A DNA stretch of 64,000 nucleotides, from positions 63,729,842 to 63,793,841 of the forward strand of contig CM026387.1 in assembly GCA_014843695.1 (NCBI GenBank), given 5' to 3'. Numbering within the stretch: position 1 is the stretch's first letter; the number at the start of each line of letters is the position of its first letter. Of this stretch, positions 32,775 through 46,389 are shown piece by piece. Source of the DNA: Archivesica marissinica. Taxonomy: Eukaryota > Mollusca > Bivalvia > Venerida > Vesicomyidae. Under the pieces are notes generated by a model that had not been told where the DNA came from, did no database searches, and saw only the letters and a program-made list of their open reading frames with translations. Made by a program: the position numbers and the translations under genes.

Positions 32775-35700
32775 TAGTATGATGCAGTATTCGCTTGCTA
32801 GTGGAACATTGTGTATTCTAGTGTGATGAAGTATTTGCTTGCTAGTGGAACGTGTGATGCAGTATTCGCTTGCTAGTGGAACATTCTGTATTCTAGTGTG
32901 ATGCAGTATTCGCTTGCTAGTGGAACGTTGTGTATTCTAGTGTGATGCAGTATTCGCTTGCTAGTGGAACGTTGTGTATTCTAGTGTGATGAAGTATTCA
33001 CTTGCTAGTTGAACGTTGTGTATTCTAGTGTGATGAAGTATTGGCTTGCTAGTGGAATGTTCTGTATTATAGTGTGATACAGTATTCGCTTGCTAGTTGA
33101 ACGTTCTGTATTCTAGTGTGATGCAGTATTCGCTTGCTAGTGGAACGTTCTATATTCTAGTGTGATGCAGTATTCACTTGCTAGTGGAACAATCTGTATT
33201 CTAGTGTGATGCAGTATTCGCTTGCTAGTGGAATGTTCTGTATTATAGTGTGATACAGTATTCGCTTGCTAGTGGAACGTTCTGTATTCTAGTGTGATGC
33301 AGTATTCGCTTGCTAGTGGAACGTTCTGTATTCTAGTGTGATGCAGTATTCGCTTGCTAGTGGAACGTTCTGTATTCTAGTGTGATGCAGTATTCGCTTG
33401 CTAGTTGAACGTTCTGTATTCTAGTGTGATGCAGTATTCGCTTGCTAGTGGAACGTAATGTGTGATGAAGTATTCGCTTGCTAGTGGAATGTTCTGTATT
33501 CTAGTGTGATGCAATATTCGCTTGCTAGTGGAACGTTGTGTATTCACTTGCTAGTGGAACGTAATGTGTGATGCAGTATTCGCTTGCTAGTGGAACATTC
33601 TGTATTCTAGTGTGATGCAGTAATCACTTGCTAGTGGAACGTAATGTGTGATGCAATATTCGCTTGCTAGTGGAACGTTCTGTATTCTAGTGTGATGCAG
33701 TATTCGCTTGCTAGTGGAATGTTCTGTATTCTAGTGTGATGAAGTATTCACTTGCTAGTGGAACGTTCTGTATTCTAGTGTGATGCAATATTCGCTTGCT
33801 AGTGGAACGTTCTGTATTCTAGTGTGATGAAGTATTCGCTTGCTAGTGGAACGTTCTGTATTCTAGTGTGATGAAGTATTCACTTGCTAGTGGAATGTTC
33901 TGTATTCTAGTGTGATGCAGTATTCGCTTGCTAGTGGAACGTTGTGTATTCTAGTGTGATGCAGTATTCACTTGCTAGTTGAACGTTGTGTATTCTAGTG
34001 TGATGAAGTATTCGCTTGCTAGTGGAACATTCTGTATTCTAGTGTGATGCAGTATTCGCTTGCTAGTGGAACGTTCTGTATTCTAGTGTGATGCAGTATT
34101 CACTTGCTAGTGGAACGTTCTGTATTCTAGTGTGATGAAGTATTCGCTTGCTAGTGGAACGTTCTGTATTCTAGTGTGATGAAGTATTCGCTTGCTAGTG
34201 GAATGTTCTGTATTCTAGTGTGATGAAGTATTCGCTTGCTAGTGGAATGTTCTGTATTCTAGTGTGATGAAGTATTCGCTTGCTAGTGGAACGTTGTGTA
34301 TTCTAGTGTGATGAAGTATTCGCTTGCTAGTGGAACGTTGTGTATTCTAGTGTGATGAAGTATTCGCTTGCTAGTGGAACGTTGTGTATTCTAGTGTGAT
34401 GAAGTATTCGCTTGCTAGTGGAACGTTGTGTATTCTAGTGTGATGAAGTATTCGCTTGCTAGTTGAACGTTGTGTATTCTAGTGGGATGAAGTATTCGCT
34501 TGCTAGTGGAATGTTGTGTATTCTAGTGTGATGAAGTATTCGCTTGCTAGTGGAACGTTGTGTATTCTAGTGTGATGAAGTATTCGCTTGCTAGTGGAAC
34601 GTTGTGTATTCTAGTGTGATGAAGTATTCGCTTGCTAGTTGAACGTTGTGTATTCTAGTGTGATGAAGTATTCGCTTGCTAGTGGAATGTTGTGTATTCT
34701 AGTGTGATGAAGTATTCGCTTGCTAGTGGAACATTCTGTATTCTAGTGTGATGCAGTATTCGCTTGCTAGTGGAACGTTCTGTATTCTAGTGTGATGCAG
34801 TATTCGCTTGCTAGTGGAACGTTCTGTATTCTAGTGTGATGCAGTATTCACTTGCTAGTGGAACATTCTGTATTCTAGTGTGATGCAGTATTCACTTGCT
34901 AGTGGAACATTCTGTATTCTAGTGTGATGAAGTATTCGCTTGCTAGTGGAACGTTGTGTATTCTATAATTCTAGTGTGATGCAGTATTCGCTTGCTAGTT
35001 GAACGTTGTGTATTCTAGTGTGATGAAGTATTCGCTTGCTAGTGGAATGTTCTGTATTCTAGTGTGATGCAATATTCGCTTGCTAGTTGAACGTTGTGTA
35101 TTCTAGTGTGATGAAGTATTCGCTTGCTATTGTATTCTAGTGTGATGCAGTATTCGCTTGCTAGTGGAATGTTGTGTATTCTAGTGTGATGCCGTATTCG
35201 CTTGCTAGTGGAACATTGTGTATTCTAGTGTGATGAAGTATTCACTTGCTAGTTGAACGTTGTGTATTCTAGTGTGATGAAGTATTCGCTTGCTATTGTA
35301 TTCTAGTGTGATGCAGTATTCGCTTGCTAGTGGAATGTTGTGTATTCTAGTGTGATGAAGTATTCGCTTGCTAGTTGAACATTGTGTATTCTAGTGTGAT
35401 GCAGTATTCGCTTGCTAGTGGAACGTTCTGTATTATAGTGTGATGAAGTATTCGCTTGCTATTGGAACGTTCTGTATTCTAGTGTGATGCAGTATTCGCT
35501 TGCTAGTGGAACGTAATGTGTGATGCAGTATTCACTTGCTAGTGGAACGTTCTGTATTCTATTGTGATGCAATATTCGCTTGCTAGTGGAACATTCTGTA
35601 TTCTAGTGTGATGCAGTATTCGCTTGCTAGTGGAACATTCTGTATTCTATTGTGATGCAGTATTCGCTTGCTAGTGGAACATTCTGTATTCTAGTGTGAT

Positions 35701-36115
35701 GCAGTATTCGCTTGCTAGTGGAACGTAATGTGTGATGCAGTATTAGCTTGCTAGTGGAACGTTCTGTATTCTAGTGTGATGCAGTATTCGCTTGCTAGTG
35801 GAACGTAATGTGTGATGCAGTATTCACTTGCTAGTGGAACGTTCTGTATTCTATTGTGATGCAATATTCGCTTGCTAGTGGAACATTCTGTATTCTAGTG
35901 TGATGAAGTATTTGCTTGCTAGTGGAACATTCTGTATTCTATTGTGATGCAGTATTCGCTTGCTAGTGGAACATTCTGTATTCTAGTGTGATGCAGTATT
36001 CGCTTGCTAGTGGAACGTTCTGTATTCTATTGTGATGCAATATTCGCTTGCTAGTGGAACATTCTATTGTGATGCAATATTCGCTTGCTAGTGGAACATT
36101 CTGTATTCTAGTGTG
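32775..36115. repeat. 44-bp minisatellite, about 76 copies
   Basis: The unit is gtgtattctagtgtgatgca plus gtattcgcttgctagtggaacgtt. Recurrent variants include deletion of ttctgtattctag (giving gaacgtaatgtgtgatgc), gcagta/gaagta and cgttg/cgttc. The blocks suggest local duplication of several units at a time. Confidence 0.95.
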
Positions 36116-36540
36116 AAAGTAGGAAAATACTAGAAATGCTCCACGGAATACATGTATACAAATGCTCATATTGAGCCCGGACAGTTGCAAAAACAAGAAT
36201 TCCTCATCTATTTTCTCCACATTGATATTTGTTTTTTTATTACGAGGTCAAGCACAAGTAAGCTGGGCATTAGTGTTTTGTTTTTGTTGCATACCTTTAT
36301 GTTATCTTTTCTCATTCTTACTATGCTCTCTAACGTTTGTCTAAGATTGCTTGCTTGTACGATTTTTATTAGTTATTAACATATCCCGGCATAAAATAAA
36401 AAGAAAATGTGTCCTTTTAAATGTATGATACAATAATATTTCTATCAAGAATATGGACAGCTATCATTGTGGCTAGACAGGCCAGTGATACTCCTGGTAA
36501 CATTACTTTTAATGATTATCAGGTAGAATATATAGCTACT
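36116..36540. other. Intergenic, no feature recognised
   Basis: Short open frames here have no recognisable motif. No repeat is seen. Confidence 0.35.
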
Positions 36541-36559
36541 CTCATGTGATCGTATTTCA

Positions 36560-36802
36560 ATAACCCCATTCGATGCAATACAAAATGTCCGAATCACCCC
36601 ACTCGATGCAATGCAAAATGTCCGAATCACCCCACTCGATGCAATACAAAATGTCCGAATCACCCCACTCGATGCAATACAAAATGTCCGAATAACCCCA
36701 CTCGATGCAATACAAAATGTCCGAATCACCCCATTCGATGCAATACAAAATGTCCGAATCACCCCATTCGATGCAATACAAAATGTCCGAATCACCCCAC
36801 TT
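36560..36802. repeat. 33-bp array, about 7 copies
   Basis: The unit is tgcaatacaaaatgtccgaa plus tcaccccactcga. It ends at a truncated SINE B. Confidence 0.93.
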
Positions 36803-36817
36803 GAGTGCTGTGCAACA

Positions 36818-36918
36818 ACTTACACTCTCGAGACCTCATTCCTGATGGAATCCATCGCCACGAGGGAGAGAGAAAAGGCATGTGGAATTTAAATGCCTTG
36901 CCAAAGGACACAATCGTA
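36818..36918 (-). mobile_element. SINE family B fragment
   Basis: It holds tctcgagacctcattcctga and atgccttgccaaaggacaca, the inverted body. Head and tail are missing. Confidence 0.7.
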
Positions 36919-37303
36919 AACAACGAAAACCAATTAAAAAGACATATTCTCCTTAAAAAGAGTATTTATTATGGGGCAGTAACTGACTAATGTCTCTCAG
37001 TATCTGTCACCTACATATGGTTTGTAATATACTATAGTGTCGTTGGATGGTCAAGTATGCTGTCATTATATATAACTGCCGTAATCAATTATCTGTCTTG
37101 TGCTTAGTTGCTTATGAAACTTTATAATATAGTAAAAACTCAAATTCTGCCTAACTGTATTGCTCAGCAGCTGTTTAATAACTCTAGTCAAAAGTGTGTG
37201 CATCAACCGTTTATAGCTGAGGTGGAGTTTATTGGTGTAGGTGGCCATACAGCATCCTGCGTCTATCTCCACATTTGCTTGAAATAACATTTCTGAAACC
37301 AGT
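36919..37303. other. Intergenic, no feature recognised
   Basis: AT-rich sequence without a recognisable repeat, tRNA-like head or coding motif. Confidence 0.35.
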
Positions 37304-37566
37304 CTGCCTCCGTGGTCGAGTGGTTACGGTCACTGACTTGTATACCACTGTAACCTATCGTCACTGATGGTCACGGGTTCGAGCCCCGCTCAGGCCGTGT
37401 CTCATTTATATGAAAAAGTTGGCAGTTTCTTACGGAGGTTGGTGCACCCAAGTACTGGTTAACCGCTGGAGCATGCCCAGGAAAGGTGTTGTTAGGTAAA
37501 CTGCCCGCCGGCGATATAGCCCAACAATGGTGCTGATGCAGGCGTAAAACCCGAAATATAACATAA
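37304..37566 (+). mobile_element. SINE family C, full copy
   Basis: It has the same head (GTGGTCGAGTGGTTACGG, GGGTTCGAGCCCC), body and end (gtaaaacccgaaatataaca) as the 16466 copy. The two differ at only a few sites, so the family was probably active recently. Confidence 0.85.
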
Positions 37567-37882
37567 CTGAAACTGCTGGGTCAAATTTAAGAGTACTGTT
37601 TACATGAATGTTGATCATAAACCATATATATTACTATATGGCCGGCGCCATGCGAAAAATGGGCACTCGGGACATCTTTTTAAAATAATGGGAAGAAATG
37701 TTTAAATTCGAATAAAATTACACATTTCCCACAACTCTTTACATTGCTGTATAATTTCAAGGGATTAATAGCTATGTCGTGTAAACTTTGATATCATATA
37801 ATGTAAACATTTCAAAACTGTTGCCATAGGAACAATGTTTCCAAACTCATCACTTTGTTAGAAAAAGATAATGGTATATTTG

Positions 37883-38581
37883 TAGCCTGGGTTCCAGTCT
37901 GTCGATTTTTAACTTCTTGCAAAATGACAGCCTGGGAAAACTGGATTTCCGATCGTAGCGCCATCTACTTACACCCACTTTTATGAGGGTGTAGATTTGA
38001 AGAACGACAACTCTTCTCTACAAGATAATATCACTAAATATAGAAACAGAATTCTACCGGAAATCGCCGAGAAGGCATAATTATACACGATCATTTCCGA
38101 ATATACATGAATGCTCTCGTAGACTCCTTTACATTGCAAACATATAATGTCCCGTTTCTGTGTAATATCGACGAGATGGCTGATTTTAAATATTACATTA
38201 AAATTTTAGATGGTAATGGATCGATTCGGCGTAATTAAACTAAGGAGCACTTAAATATTGAGTAAATATGTCAAATCAGATGCACATTGTACTTTTTAAA
38301 ACTATTTATCGTTCCATTGACCCGTAAACAATGACGGCCAATTATAAAGTTTTATCAACATTGCAGTGCCTCGCTTTCGATTCAAGTATGTCATTAATTA
38401 AATCACTTGCTAATAGGCCTATTAATAGGATTAATGCGAGTCAATAATTACACGGACAATCCCCCACTTTTCCCCAGGCGTTGATATGATCAGAAACTCG
38501 ATACGGTCCAATTAATAGTCTCGTTAAGATATATTTATTTGACTGACCAGGCAAAATATATTGACGCCTGTTCCCAGGCTA
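37883..38581. mobile_element. Non-autonomous DNA element with a 9-bp target duplication (MULE-like?)
   Basis: The ends are TAGCCTGGGTTCCAG and, inverted, TAGCCTGGGAACAGG. The flanks gtatatttg at 37874-37882 and 38582-38590 are identical. Nine base pairs is typical of Mutator-like elements. No coding region of note lies in the 699 bp. Confidence 0.72.
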
Positions 38582-38590
38582 GTATATTTG

Positions 38591-39416
38591 GTCAAATCTT
38601 GATATAAACTAAAGAAGTGGATTATAAATGTGAATGATGATGTGAACAATAGAAATTTCTTATCAACTATATGTGCATTTCTTAACTTTATAGTAAAGAA
38701 ATACTGACGTCATAAGCGACCAAAATTACAGATTATAGAATGTCATTAATGTTGGCACGACGTTTCCAACGTTCTTTTAAAGACATCTGTGTGTCACTAA
38801 ACTTTCTCAATTGGTAACATATCGAGTTGAAATTTTCAGGATTTATTTTTGAGACATTGTGGTATAGACCTGATATAGCAACTTCATTTTATGTTAATTA
38901 TGTCCAAATGCCCATTTTCGTGTGTCGCCGCCAAATTATGTTACATGACGCTATTAATGTTTAGTATGAAATTAAAGTGTATCTACTTGAGTGTTGTTGT
39001 TGTTTCTTTACATTCAATTCACTGGTTAACGGGGATTCCCCCATTTTGCCCTACCGTATAATCTACCCGACTATAATTCTAGCTGTTTCTCATCCAGAAA
39101 TATGATAAAAGTAGTATGCTGACTTCTGACCGAGATACAAAACATAATTTATTATTTTAATCGTGTGAGCTGTGCTAATAAACTTAGCTATTTACCTGCA
39201 CTTGGAGCAATAGACTTTACAGAATACTGTGAAAATGTATTCTGGAAAGTTAAATTGGGTCATTCAATCAATTTATTGGATTAATGTTATGGTAAAACAT
39301 AACATGCTTATTAAAATATTAATTTGACAGTTATTTATATTATAGGCCATAGAAATAGTTGATACATTTTGTATGATTTGTAATGGAATAAAGTCAACCA
39401 GATATCTCTACGGTAG
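38591..39416. other. Intergenic, no feature recognised
   Basis: Unique-looking AT-rich sequence leading to the 54-bp array. No long open frame, repeat or RNA gene is seen. Confidence 0.35.
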
Positions 39417-39467
39417 TTGAGCCCACAAAGCAGTCCTCAACTTATGGAAGGATCCAGTTTAAATTCG

Positions 39468-42400
39468 GCATTAAATTGGGACATCACTGCAGCCAGAGAG
39501 ACAACCACGTCCCTCGCTGCTTTATTAACTAGGGACATCACTGCAGCCAGAGAGACAACCACTTCCCTCACTGCTTTATTAAGTAGGGACATCACTGCAG
39601 CCAGAGAGACAACCACTTCCCTCACTGCTTTATTAAATTGGGACATCACTGCAGCCAGAGAGACAACCACTTCCCTCACTGCTTTATTAAATTGGGACAA
39701 CACTACAGCCAGAGAGACAACCACTCCCCTCACTGCTTTATTAAGTAGGGACATCACTGCAGCCAGAGAGACAACCACTTCCCTCACTGCTTTATTAAGT
39801 AGGGACATCACTGCAGCCAGAGAGACAACCACGTCCCTCGCTGCTTTATTAAATTGGGACATCACTGCAGCCAGAGAGACAACCACTTCCCTCACTGCTT
39901 TATTAAGTAGGGACATCACTGCAGCCAGAGAGACAACCACTTCCCTCACTGCTGTATTAAGTAGGGACATGACTGCAGCCAGAGAGACAACCACTTCCCT
40001 CGCTGCTTTATTAAATTGGGACATCACTGCAGCCAGAGAGACAACCACTTCCCTCACTGCTTTATTAACAAGGGACATCACTGCAGCCAGAGAGACAACC
40101 ACATCCCTCACTGCTTTATTAAATTGGGACATCACTGCAGCCAGAGAGACAACCACTTCCCTCACTGCTTTATTAAGTAGGGACATCACTGCAGCCAGAG
40201 AGACAACCATGTCCCTCGCTGCTTTATTAAATTGGGACATGACTGCAGCCAGAGAGACAACCACTTCCCTCACTGCTTTATTAAGTAGGGACATGACTGC
40301 AGCCAGAGAGACAACCACGTCCCTCGCTGCTTTATTAAATTGGGACATGACTGCAGCCAGAGAGACAACCACTTCCCTCACTGCTTTATTAAGTAGGGAC
40401 ATGACTACAGCCAGAGAGACAACCACTTCCCTCGCTGCTTTATTAAGTAGGGACATCACTGCAGCCAGAGAGACAACCACTTCCCTCACTGCTTTATTAA
40501 GTAGGGACATGACTGCAGCCAGAGAGACAACCACATCCCTCACTGCTTTATTAAATTGGGACATCACTGCAGCCAGAGAGACAACCACTTCCCTCGCTGA
40601 TTTATTAAGTTGGGACATCACTGCAGCCAGAGAGACAACCACTTCCCTCACTGCTTTATTAAATTGGGACAACACTGCAGCCAGACAGACAACCAATTCC
40701 CGCACTGCTTTGTTAACTAGGGACATCACTGCAGCCAGAGAGACAACCACTTCCCTCACTGCTTTATTAAGTAGGGACATCACTGCAGCCAGAGAGACAA
40801 CCACTTCCCTCACTGCTTTATTAAGTAGGGACATCACTGCAGCCAGAGAGACAACCACTTCTCTCACTGCTGTATTAAGTAGGGACATGACTACAGCCAG
40901 AGAGACAACCACTTCCCTCGCTGCTTTATTAAGTAGGGACATCACTGCAGCCAGAGAGACAACCACTTCCCTCACTGCTTTATTAAGTAGGGACATCACT
41001 GCAGCCAGAGAGACAACCACTTCCCTCACTGCTTTATTAAGTAGGGACATCACTGCAGCCAGAGAGACAACCACTTCCCTCACTGCTTTATTAAATTGGG
41101 AAAACACTGCAGCCAGAGAGACAACCAATTCCCTCACTGCTTTATTAACTAGGGACATCACTGCAGCCAGAGAGACAACCACTTCCCTCACTGCTTTATT
41201 AAATTGGGACAACACTGCAGCCAGAGAGACAACCAATTCCCTCACTGCTTTATTAACTAGGGACATCACTGCAGCCAGATAGACAACCACGTCCCTCGCT
41301 GCTTTATTAAATTGGGACATGACTGCAGCCAGAGAGACAACCACTTCCCTCACTGCTTTATTAACTAGGGACATCACTGCAGCCAGATAGACAACCACTT
41401 CCCTCACTGCTTTATTAAATTGGGACAACACTGCAGCCAGAGAGACAACCAATTCCCTCACTGCTTTATTAACTAGGGACATCACTGCAGCCAGAGAGAC
41501 AACCACTTCCCTCACTGCTTTATTAAATTGGGACAACACTACAGCCAGAGAGACAACCACTCCCCTCACTGCTTTATTAAGTAGGGACATCACTGCAGCC
41601 AGAGAGACAACCACTCCCCTCACTGCTTTATTAAGTAGGGACATGACTGCAGCCAGAGAGACAACCACTTTCCTCGCTGCTTTATTAAATTGGGACATCA
41701 CTGCAGCCAGAGAGACAACCACTTCCCTCACTGCTTTATTAACAAGGGACATCACTGCAGCCAGAGAGACAACCACATCCCTCACTGCTTTATTAAATTG
41801 GGACATGACTGCAGCCAGAGAGACAACCACTTCCCTCACTGCTTTATTAAGTAGGGACATCACTGCAGCCAGAGAGACAACCACGTCCCTCGCTGCTTTA
41901 TTAAATTGGGACATCACTGCAGCCAGAGAGACAACCACTTCCCTCACTGCTTTATTAAGTAGGGACATGACTGCAGCCAGAGAGACAACCACGTCCCTCG
42001 CTGCTTTATTAAATTGGGACATGACTGCAGCCAGAGAGACAACCACTTCCCTCACTGCTTTATTAAGTAGGGACATCACTGCAGCCAGAGAGACAACCAC
42101 TTCCCTCACTGCTTTATTAAGTAGGGACATCACTGCAGCCAGAGAGACAACCACTTCCCTCACTGCTTTATTAAGTAGGGACATCACTGCAGCCAGAGAG
42201 ACAACCATGTCCCTCGCTGCTTTATTAAATTGGGACATGACTGCAGCCAGAGAGACAACCACTTCCCTCACTGCTTTATTAAGTAGGGACATGACTGCAG
42301 CCAGAGAGACAACCACATCCCTCGCTGCTTTATTAAATTGGGACATGACTGCAGCCAGAGAGACAACCACTTCCCTCACTGCTTTATTAAGTAGGGACAT

Positions 42401-44210
42401 CACTGCAGCCAGAGAGACAACCACTTCCCTCACTGCTGTATTAAGTAGGGACATGACTACAGCCAGAGAGACAACCACTTCCCTCGCTGCTTTATTAAGT
42501 AGGGACATCACTGCAGCCAGAAGCAACCACTTCCCTCACTGCTTTATTAAGTAGGGACATCACTGCAGCCAGAGAGACAACCACATCCCTCACTGCTTTA
42601 TTAAATTGGGACATGACTGCAGCCAGAGAGACAACCACTTCCCTCACTGCTTTATTAAGTAGGGACATCACTGCAGCCAGAGAGACAACCACTTCCCTCG
42701 CTGATTTATTAAGTTGGGACATCACTGCAGCCAGAGAGACAACCACTTCCCTCACTGCTTTATTAAATTGGGACAACACTGCAGCCAGACAGACAACCAA
42801 TTCCCGCACTGCTTTGTTAACTAGGGACATCAGTGCAGCCAGAGAGACAACCACTTCCCTCACTGCTTTATTAAATTGGGAAAACACTGCAGCCAGAGAG
42901 ACAACCAATTCCCTCACTGCTTTATTAACTAGGGACATCACTGCAGCCAGAGAGACAACCACTTCCCTCACTGCTTTATTAAATTGGGACAACACTGCAG
43001 CCAGAGAGACAACCAATTCCCTCACTGCTTTATTAACTATGGACATCACTGCAGCCAGATAGACAACCACGTCCCTCGCTGCTTTATTAAATTGGGACAT
43101 GACTGCAGCCAGAGAGACAACCACTTCCCTCACTGCTGTATTAACTAGGTACATCACTGCAGCCAGATAGACAACCACTTCCCTCACTGCTTTATTAAAT
43201 TGGGACAACACTGCAGCCAGAGAGACAACCAATTCCCTCACTGCTTTATTAACTAGGGACATCACTGCAGCCAGAGAGACAACCACTTCCCTCACTGCTT
43301 TATTAAATTGGGACAACACTGCAGCCAGAGAGACAACCAATTCCCTCACTGCTTTATTAACTAGGGACATCACTGCAGCCAGAGAGACAACCAATTCCCG
43401 CACTGCTTTATTAACTAGGGACATCACTCATGATCACTGCAGCCAGAGAGACAACCAATTCCCTCACTGCTGTATTAACTAGGGACAACTCTGCAGCCAG
43501 AGAGACAACCACGTCCCTCACTGCTTTATTAACTAGGGACATCACTGCAGCCAGAGAGGCAACCACTTCCCTCACTGCTTTATTAAGTAGGGGCATCACT
43601 GCAGCCAGAGAGACAACCACTTCCCTCACTGCTTTATTAAATTGGGACAACACTGCAGCCAGAGAGACAACCTCTTCCCTCACTGCTTTATTAACTAGGG
43701 ACATCACTGCAGCCAGAGAGACAACAAATTCCCTCACTGCTTTATTAACTAGGGACATCACTGCTGCCAGAGAGACAACCACTTCCATCACTGCTTTATT
43801 AAGTAGGGATATCACTGCAGCCAGATAGACAACCACTTCCCTCACTGTTTTATTAAGTAGTGACATCACTGCAGCTAGAGAGACAACCACTTCCCTCACT
43901 GCTTTATTAAATTGGGACATCACTGCAGCCAGAGAGACAACCACTTCCCTCACTGCTTTATTAAGTAAGGACATCATTGCAGCCAGATAGACAACCACTC
44001 CCCTCACTGCTTTATTAAGTAGGGACATGACTGCAGCCAGAGAGACAACCACGTCCCTCGCTGCTTTATTAAATTGGGACATGACTGCAGCCAGAGAGAC
44101 AACCACTTCCCTCACTGCTTTATTAAGTAGGGACATCACTGCAGCCAGAGAGACAACCACTTCCCTCACTGCTTTATTAAATTGGGACATGACTGCAGCC
44201 AGAGAGACAA
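39468..44210. repeat. 54-bp satellite-like array, about 88 copies
   Basis: The unit is gggacatcactgcagccaga, gagacaaccacttccctcac and tgctttattaagta. Three junction types (aagta, aaatt, aacta/aacaa) and catcac/catgac/caacac variants alternate. The period is a multiple of three and the unit lacks stops, so frames of up to about 1000 codons appear on both strands. These are a by-product, not a gene. A 2-bp deletion near 42520 shifts the frame. Confidence 0.96.
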
Positions 44211-44846
44211 ACCCCGTTACATGTATATTGTTTCATATGTACTTATATCATATGCAAAACGGAGACAATACTGTAATATTGCTAATGTTACAATGCTCAT
44301 GTTTCTAAACTTCTAAGCTACAAAAGGCCACAATGAGCTTTCAAAATGTGATTTGGGTTGAGCAAGAATCCTCAAATTGTTGATAAATGTGTGTTGGCGA
44401 ACATTGGATAGTTTGTGGATTTATTATATAATTATGAATGGTTGGTCGCTAGACATGTTAATCTGTATAGTTGACCGGTTAGTCTATGTGGTGGTCGCTA
44501 TAAGAGTTGTTAGTGTGTATGATGGTCATCAACGAGTTTTTATTTAATGTCTAAATACATTGATGATAAGGGGGAGATAATAGTAAGCCACAAAGGCTTG
44601 TCGTCGGTCCCCGGCCGTCGTTTTCACTTGAAAATGATGTATCCGGTGGTGCAGTAACTGTACTTAATAAACGTATGGTGTATCAAAGTGTTGCTTTCTC
44701 CAGTATATGTCTAGTTCAGTTTTGAAATGATCTACATATTTAGCATTTAACTAGGTAGTCAGGTAATGAGTGCCAATAATTCACAACGCAGTGAGTTAAG
44801 GCATTTAGTTATATATTTTTGTTCACTTGGTTTCAGCAAATCTTAG
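44211..44846. other. Intergenic, no feature recognised
   Basis: No repeat family or coding motif is recognised between the 54-bp array and the SINE fragment. Confidence 0.35.
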
Positions 44847-44937
44847 TTTATATAAATTTATTTTAGCTTAATTGTGAAACAAGTTCTTTCAACTTATATT
44901 AATCACTCTCTCGACCTCATTCCTGATGGAATCCATT
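44847..44937 (-). mobile_element. SINE family B 3' fragment
   Basis: It contains tgtgaaacaagttctttcaa, aatcactctctcgacc and tcattcctgatggaatccat. Confidence 0.7.
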
Positions 44938-45151
44938 ATTACACGGAAAGACGGTTTGGCTTATGATATAGTGCGCACCGTTTTGACCTACTTTCGCCAA
45001 AACGAGACTAACAGGTAAACAAACGTAAATATGCATTACTCGTATAGGAATGACACACCCGAGTGTCACATAATCTTGAAATTTACCAGTAGTTAGACGC
45101 AATATCTGTTCCTACGAATGTATATGGGTTATATGGTTCAGATAATTACTT

Positions 45152-45302
45152 AGTGTGTCGTCCAGTGGTACAGTGGTAGAGTGTCTTATTTGGATTCAAA
45201 GGGTCCCGGGTTTGATACTAGTTTGGGGGCACATATAGTGTCATTGAGTGAGGCATCTCAGTACTGGTTAGTGACTTAACAAGGTGCTTGACATCAATAA
45301 AA
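45152..45302 (+). mobile_element. Possible further tRNA-headed SINE
   Basis: An A-box-like CAGTGGTACAGTGGTAGAG and a B-box-like CCCGGGTTTGATACTAG are followed by cagtactggttagtgactta and an A-rich end. It is a single copy in this window, so the family is not confirmed. Confidence 0.4.
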
Positions 45303-45417
45303 CATACACTGTACATACGTAATTGAATGCATTAAGTAACATTTAGGTCACACGCACCATATTAACTATATTAACCCATGCCATTGGAATGGCCTCCCTT
45401 CCCTCAACGAAGGATCA

Positions 45418-45498
45418 CTGCCGGCCCAGTGGAAGTCAGCAAATGTTGCTACCATTTACAAAAAAGGGGAAAAGTCACACCCCGCCAACTATAGGCCT
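45418..45498 (+). pseudogene. LINE reverse-transcriptase fragment
   Basis: Twenty-seven codons read WKSANVATIYKKGEKSHPANYRP in part, the well-known start of the RT domain in Jockey/CR1-type LINEs. The frame is lost on both sides, so it is a dead scrap. Confidence 0.7.
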
Positions 45499-45713
45499 GA
45501 GATGTTTATCAACGGTCCCTGACAAGCGTCACCCTGTCATACTCAGTAGTGTGTGCTTGGAGTACCCAGTATATGTGGATGAGTAAGTTACTACCCGAAA
45601 TCATCGTTAGACTAAAGGCTTTTTTAGACGAAACTAGTACTTGAATTCGTGTTTACTCTCTAATATTCACTTCTGTTATCAGTAGTTATATAAATACGGA
45701 TATAATACAGTTA

Positions 45714-46385
45714 CAAAAACACATAAAACTCAGCACTATCTTCTGCACCACGTGCATTGAATTTCTTAGCATAGTTCATTACCTTATTTCTTAGTCTACA
45801 ATAATGTCGATACGCTATGTAGCTACGACTGTACATGTACCTTTTCCAAGCCATATATTTCTTCTTCACAGCTCGTACACAATGATTATCCATCCATTTG
45901 GGTTTAGATTTAGCAATTTTGCCCTTTGTCCTATGTATATTGTCTTGAGTACAGTGATTTATATGTGTCATATGGTACTGCCAAGCACATTCAGTATTAA
46001 TGTTGTCCGTACAGGACCAATCCACATTACTAAGGTATGTAGAAATAGCTGAATAATTCCCTTTAAACAAAATCTCTCATGGGTTTTACATATGTAGGTC
46101 TACTTATATCAAAATCACACTCTATATCAAATGTAATACTAACATAGTCACTAGCACCTAGTTTATCGCCAAGCTGTATATTTTTAACTGTATTTTTTTA
46201 TATTGCTGAATATTAAATCCAATAGACTTGGTTGCTGACCGTGTCTGTATCTAGATGACATGTTGAAACATCAAACTATCACATACTGTTTCAATAAACT
46301 TATATTCAATGTGCGTTTCGCTATGTACTGTAGTCCAATTTCCCCAGTTTATACCAGGGTGGTTAAAATTTCCCAAGAATGACGC
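45714..46385 (-). pseudogene. LINE endonuclease/linker fragment
   Basis: On the minus strand, a decayed endonuclease end (FLGNFNHPGINWGNW near 46335-46380, matching the GDFN motif region) is followed by the EN-RT linker (KSKPKWMDNHCVRAVKKKY, YRHYCRLRNKVMNYAKKF). A stop lies at 46259-46261 in the endonuclease part. It belongs to a different LINE family from the copy at 47229. Confidence 0.7.
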
Positions 46386-46389
46386 AATA

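Noticed and set aside
39417..44308. Very long open frames (up to 1029 codons) on both strands
   Set aside because: They arise from a 54-bp array whose unit has no stop in several frames. Both strands are open at once, the frame changes at a small indel, and the product matches no protein pattern.
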